Translations under genes and position numbers: made by a program
Shown here: positions 60,101 through 64,000 of the stretch, in pieces
How positions within the stretch are numbered: position 1 is the first letter of the stretch
How the letters are laid out: the number at the start of each line of letters is the position of its first letter
The notes under the pieces: model-generated
Database searches by the model: none
What the model saw: only the letters and a program-made list of their open reading frames with translations
Told to the model about the DNA's origin: nothing
DNA from: Centrapalus pauciflorus
Lineage: Eukaryota; Streptophyta; Magnoliopsida; Asterales; Asteraceae
DNA: 64,000 nucleotides
Reading direction: 5' to 3'
Assembly (NCBI GenBank): GCA_020465985.1
Contig: JAANYP010002015.1
Span: forward strand, 186,001-250,000

Positions 60101-61525
60101 CCGATTCTTGTCTTACCCGAGGGTAGTGATGACTTTGTTGTCTATAGCGATGCTTCACTACATGGTCTCGGATGTGTTCTAATGCAGCGAGGAAAGGTGA
60201 TTGCTTATGCGTCTCGACAGTTAAAAGACTACGAGAAGAATTATCCAACACATGATTTAGAGTTGGCTACAGTTGTGTTTGCGCTAAAGTTGTGGCGGCA
60301 TTACTTGTATGGGACGAAGTGTCAGCTTTATACTGATCATAAGAGCTTGAAATACATCTTCGATCAGAAAGAGCTTAATATGAGACAGCAGCGAGCCATG
60401 GAACTTATAAAAGATTACGACTGTGAGATCCTTTACCACCCGGGTAAAGCAAATGTGGTAGCAGATGCACTTAGTCGCAAGTCATACACGGGGGTACTTT
60501 GTTGTGTGACTTCACGTCCTCATGCCAAGAATTCCATCATTGATGAACTTCTGAGATTGCAGCCCGAGGCTTTATCTGCTGAATTTGTGAAGTCTGAGCG
60601 CATGGTGGGTTATTCTGACAGACTTTCTGCTGACAGTCGTGGAGTGTTGACATTCGAGGGTCGGGTCTGGGTGCCCAAGCGGGGTGGCTTGCGAGATCTC
60701 CTGTTGTCAGAGGCCCATAATTCTCGATTATCAGTTCACCCCGGTACTACGAAGATGTATCATGACCTACGGGTAGACTTTTGGTGGCCCGGCCTGAAGA
60801 AGGATACTGGTGACTTTGTCGATAAGTGTGTGATATGTTTGCAAGTGAAAGCTCAGCATCAGAAGCCGTATGGTAGTCTACAGCCGCTTGAAATTCCTAG
60901 CTGGAAATGGGAGGAGATTGCCATGGATTTCGTCACAAAGCTCCCAAAGACACAGCGACAGCACGACTCGATTTGGGTGGTAGTCGACCGACTCACCAAG
61001 ACCGCACATTTTATTCCGGTTCGTGAGAATTATTCCATGGATAAGTGGGCACAAATATATATCGACGAGATCGTTGCTAGACATGGTGTTCCGAAGAAGA
61101 TAGTGTCAGATAGAGATTCTCGTTTCACTTCTCGCTTTTGGCAGAGTTTACAGCAGGAGTTGGGTACGCGTGTCACTCTTAGCACTGCTTTTCACCCACA
61201 GACAGACGGACAGAGCGAGCGAACTATACAGACACTCGAAGATATGTTGCGAGCTTGTGTGCTGGAGTTTGGCGGGAACTGGGATGCACATCTGCCATTG
61301 ATTGAGTTCTCCTATAATAACTCGTATCATTCATCGATAGGCATGCCGCCGTTTGAGGCATTATACGGTCGTAAGTGCCGCACCCCGACATGTTGGCGCG
61401 AGTTGGGTGAAAGACCGATTGGAGGGCCCGAATTACTGCAGATGACAAATACCTGTGAATTTGGTCCAACCTTTGCTATATTCATCACCCATGAATATCA
61501 ACCAAAAACCACAGTAGCCTTTTAA
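57179..61525 (+). CDS. Tekay-like gypsy gag-pol polyprotein, truncated in integrase
   Basis: Single frame of 1,448 codons. An in-frame ATG at 57233 (MHETLNF) is an alternative start. Order: Gag domain (about 142-300, AGTWWLNIERA, FLALEQGEMSVTEYEAVF); three zinc knuckles starting at Cys 390, 408 and 428; aspartic protease with DSG (Asp 508); RT with LRSGYHQLKI and the FIDDILVYSK catalytic pair at 844-845; RNase H with YSDASL (Asp 991); integrase with HHCC region and D1250, D1311, E1347 spaced D-35-E. All catalytic residues are present. From about residue 1423 (61445) the frame enters the duplicated antisense copia sequence and gains a foreign tail (CEFGPTFAIFI). The integrase C-terminus and the chromodomain expected in Tekay elements are therefore lost. 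Confidence 0.9.
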   Translation: MTRTFMIICANTIKRIKQMHETLNFRPVVEEDDSQSRVNENMNANVESVNIENTEDEQDDDDEVDPIMAQENRIMKYVTRYVRHAMAEGRMENQRDLQEIKQLIAASKSGNGENEHKTPSAEEKKNGSGTETGKSERTSFKNFKGCGAKEFAGETEPIKAMEWIECMERAFRLSHCWDSDRVTYAAGMLVGRAGTWWLNIERAVGFDLIQSMTWEQFTRRFNEQYCPTDMVKQLEKEFLALEQGEMSVTEYEAVFREKSKFATRYAIDEEQKIDRFVDGLRQGIREFVILQKFLTLEEAAMSARKRERDMQRSTSSCMLPPSAKRGRFDSPQLFQSRSTGFSSGSSHHRRPNQQGQGGRFQGSARQAVSSASRSGSRSQSQSQSQSQRDCQRCGKRHSGQCMGSSPACHHCGEFGHRRVNCPKSPVVCFDCGVQGHYSRDCPRRGQAQSGSTASVQRPGGNSGQPRRDETPKMKARAFQITAEEARETPDVVTGIFLLNNLPARVLFDSGANRSFVSTLFARQLGIVASVLSIPISVETANGTVIMLSEIYRGCTLSLESKDFNIDLIPMVIGGFDVIVGMDWLAANDAQIVCSRRMIRISVDSYEEICVYGEKRVGDMGLISMVEARRSIAKGCGSFLAYAIDSSEVKKSVSDVPIVREFPEVFPDELPGLPPDREVEFRIDLVPGAAPIARAPYRLAPTEMKEMMSQLQELLDRGFIRPSTSPWGAPVLFVKKKDGTFRMCIDYRELNKVTVKNKYPLPRIDDLFDQLQRACCFSKIDLRSGYHQLKIHEDDIPKTAFRTRYGHYEFLVMPFGLTNAPAAFMDLMNRVCRPMLDKSVIVFIDDILVYSKSEAEHDIHLRQLLEILHAEKLYAKFSKCEFWIPSVQFLGHTISGKGVSVDQTKIEAIMNWVQPRNASEVRSFLGLAGYYRRFIRDFSKIAVPLTTMTRKNVKFVWGESQEQAFQFLKQCLSNAPILVLPEGSDDFVVYSDASLHGLGCVLMQRGKVIAYASRQLKDYEKNYPTHDLELATVVFALKLWRHYLYGTKCQLYTDHKSLKYIFDQKELNMRQQRAMELIKDYDCEILYHPGKANVVADALSRKSYTGVLCCVTSRPHAKNSIIDELLRLQPEALSAEFVKSERMVGYSDRLSADSRGVLTFEGRVWVPKRGGLRDLLLSEAHNSRLSVHPGTTKMYHDLRVDFWWPGLKKDTGDFVDKCVICLQVKAQHQKPYGSLQPLEIPSWKWEEIAMDFVTKLPKTQRQHDSIWVVVDRLTKTAHFIPVRENYSMDKWAQIYIDEIVARHGVPKKIVSDRDSRFTSRFWQSLQQELGTRVTLSTAFHPQTDGQSERTIQTLEDMLRACVLEFGGNWDAHLPLIEFSYNNSYHSSIGMPPFEALYGRKCRTPTCWRELGERPIGGPELLQMTNTCEFGPTFAIFITHEYQPKTTVAF

Positions 61526-64000
61526 TTCTCGTTGTGGTTCCCGCGACAACAAGCAGCTATGGAATAGTTTTAGAATAACTTCAAATTTATTCTTGGATTT
61601 CTAAAACATGCAAAATAGAACGACATTAAAGATATCATGTTGATCTCCTTTATCTCAATAAACACAACATGACTTCCATCAATTTAATGCTAGTGTTCCT
61701 TTATCAAATGTAACGGTAATACGATCTATCGAAAATTTAATTTCAGACATGATCTTAGTGGGAGTGTTCTCTAGTTAACTGACTTAACTTCCATTACCGT
61801 TTATCTTTGAAAAATTACACTAGTTCTTTATTTTGTAATATTATTCAGATCCAATCTGAATCTCCATACAAATTTATATCCATTATCTTTAGAGGAACTG
61901 GTAAATCACTCATAAAGACATCAGGATTAAAATTTAGGAGCTCTAGCAATTCTGATTAATTGCTACTAGTGATACGTTTAGATGTTTAGTCTTGAATATG
62001 ACAGTATGCGGTTTATCTATATCAAAATATTTTTAATAACATTGTGTTCAACATTTGTGATATGTATCCATAACCACCAGAACCTGGTTATCGACAACAT
62101 TTTGTTGTAGTGTTCCGTCAAGTTTGCCGACGAGTGTTTTAACAAGTCAAATGTTATTACTTGACTAACCACCACACAAGTTGTATACATTTCACATGTA
62201 ATTTTATAAAATGCAATTACTTCTTGTCTAAACAATCCTGACTTCTCAAGTCTAATTATTTCTGACAAGTGAAGTGAATTAACCTCCATGTAACTCCGTT
62301 ACATTTAATTCTGCATTTTATTAGTTTCATCTATATAATCACAGGTGACTATCCAACTCATATAATCTCTTGAACAAGCTTTCAAGAATTAACAAGTTCA
62401 ATGAAACTTCATTTGAACACTTGAACAATTTACACAACAACATGGTAACCCTTTTTATCTGAATATGACTACTAGCTTGTCCAATCTCCATTGACAAGTT
62501 ACTATTCAAGTTCCACTTGAATCAATAGTCTATAATCATGGTTTAGTAATCTTAAACAATAGGAATTTCAAGCAACAAATTTTTAACTCCAAAAATTCTT
62601 TATTTATCCCAAAAATACTTGCAAGAAATTCAATCAATTGTATACTACACCATGATAAACTATTGATGACATGAAAATAGTGTCCAGCAGAGTATTCTCT
62701 AAGATGTCTCTATGCTCCCACTGAATTTGTCATCTCTTTTCACTTCATTTTAGTCATTGCAGACATTATGCATGAAACTTTGTTCAATTGGGTATCACAT
62801 ATCCAAGAACAATAGAAGTGACTGATTCAGATACACGAAGTCTCAATGCGGTCAACCTTGACCGTTTCCAAGTACTTGGGACAATTCCTTTCCCAGTGCC
62901 CAGTTTCCTAGCACTCAAAGAAATTGTCATCCTTGAATTTGACTTCTCTGGTTCTAGGTTTTAGCTACTTGTTAGCTTTAACCTCCGGCTTGAAAACTTA
63001 CTTTCCTCTCCGTCTCTTTCTGTAACATCCCAAAATTTATTTACATATTAGGGTGATGAATCATTGAAAGTATTTAGGAATAAAACGTTAAATGTCTAAA
63101 TTAATAGAATAGTTTGATGACTTATTCAAGAACTTTAAATTTAAAATTCAATCCTTTTAGAAACATTTAAATTTTGTCATCTCTTGGGAACATGGAGCAT
63201 GGCATTTCCACCATCTCTTGGCTAAGCCAATGAAGGCTTTTTCCTTGTAAGAAATTGTCTCATTCTTGTCATATTCATCCTCTATATAATCACACTTCTA
63301 AACTCACTATTCCATTGCCAAAATAGATATTTTAACCTTAGAAGAAATGTTGTTGGAGAGTGAGTGAGGGTTGGAGCTTGGGTCTTGGAAGAGGAGCTTC
63401 ATCTCCTTCATTTGTTTTCCATCTATAATCTTGAGGTAACCACCATCTCCATTCTTGTTTTATAAATTTAACGTATTAAATAATCATCAAAATAAAGTTT
63501 TTAAGGATGTTATTTTCTGAAAATAAAACCATCTGTTCAATATTTTCATCATCATCTTCCTTGTAGACATTGAACTCCATTAATGGAGTTTCTCCAAAAT
63601 TTATGGAGAACCTTGAAATAGCCTTTTATACATCAAGCAAACTTGAATACTAGTTTAGCATTGAGTTTACTATATTATTTCATGGATTGGATAGAGATTT
63701 AGAAACAAGAAAATGAGAATTTCGGATTAGTCAAGAAAGATTTTTATGGTTTGACTTTTGTAAAACATGTGGATTAAATGGAACAAAGAAGAAAAAAAAA
63801 AGGGTTGCCGGATTCCGGCGGCGGCTGCGGCGGCGCCGGTGGCCGGCCGGCCGGCTGTCTGTCAACTGCTCTCTGTCTGTCCTGCTCTGATGTCCCTGCT
63901 TGTCCAACTCTCTGGTGCCTCACGACAAACACAAGGAATGGAATCTTAAAATTGAAATTTAGGCTTTTATTTAATTGATATATGGGCCCTTTAATCAATT
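61445..64000. repeat. Second copy of 52657-55220 (start of an 8.78-kb tandem duplication)
   Basis: From 61445 (ACAAATACCTGTGAATTTGG) the sequence repeats 52657 onward to the window end. Seen differences are about seven substitutions and one 8-bp deletion near 61832, all before the LTR. The LTR part (63021-64000 against 54241-55220) shows none that I could find. Offset is 8,788 bp before the deletion and 8,780 after it. The duplicate ORFs (62289-62017 minus, 63767 plus) mirror those in the first copy. Confidence 0.9.
63021..64000 (+). repeat. Second gypsy LTR copy, cut by window end
   Basis: Starts TGTAACATCCC at 63021 and is identical, as far as read, to 54241-55220. No polypurine tract precedes it; the bases before are CTCTCCGTCTCTTTC, the same as before the first LTR. 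It is therefore another 5' LTR inside a duplicated block rather than the 3' LTR of the gypsy element. Confidence 0.8.

Overview
The window is nuclear DNA from a flowering plant. It shows spliced genes with GT-AG introns, AT-rich non-coding DNA, very long (TA)n microsatellites, copia and gypsy LTR retrotransposons, Helitrons and foldback DNA elements. The retroelement types (a copia element with a large extra ORF after pol, and a Tekay-like gypsy whose LTR begins TGTAACATCC) fit a eudicot, probably Asteraceae. That placement is inference. Only two genes look intact; most of the rest is transposon-derived.

Layout. 1-664: edge of a reverse-strand gypsy LTR. 5.5-7.8 kb: an intact six-exon calcium-dependent protein kinase (608 aa). 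11.3-13.0 kb: an intact seven-coding-exon TPX2-domain, WVD2-like microtubule protein (393 aa) with a 5'UTR intron and a strong G-quadruplex motif upstream. 13.6-16.97 kb: a train of terminal-inverted-repeat elements, each sitting in a (TA)n/(GA)n microsatellite and rich in ATGCAT motifs. 16.97-34.67 kb: one large copia (SIRE-like) retrotransposon with LTR, PBS, gag, pol (RT-RNase H), a 1,230-aa ORF downstream of pol, PPT and a truncated 3' LTR. Two arrays of TCGAG-centred repeats lie in its leader and in the pol-ORF2 spacer. Its middle (about 19.04-27.6 kb) is disordered. It holds an antisense gag piece, a 25-N gap, and an error-rich second copy of 13.72-19.04 kb, which looks like unpolished or misjoined assembly.

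34.7-50 kb holds gene relics and small DNA elements. These are a single IQD-type calmodulin-binding exon on the minus strand between 28-bp direct repeats, a phi-class glutathione S-transferase pseudogene with a nonsense codon, two short Helitrons, a 1.13-kb foldback element with a perfect 9-bp target duplication, and a second inverted-repeat element. 51-64 kb: a degenerate antisense copia remnant invaded by a Tekay-like gypsy element (2.67-kb LTR plus gag-pol ending inside the integrase). The block from about 52.66 to 61.45 kb then starts again at 61.45 kb, giving an 8.78-kb tandem duplication that runs off the window.

The two intact genes are independent units: Ca2+ signalling at membranes, and cortical microtubule organisation. 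The retroelement ORFs act only within their own elements. The most unusual structures are the microsatellite-nested element family, the paired TCGAG arrays around the copia extra ORF, the foldback element, the GST and IQD relics, and the tandem gypsy duplication.
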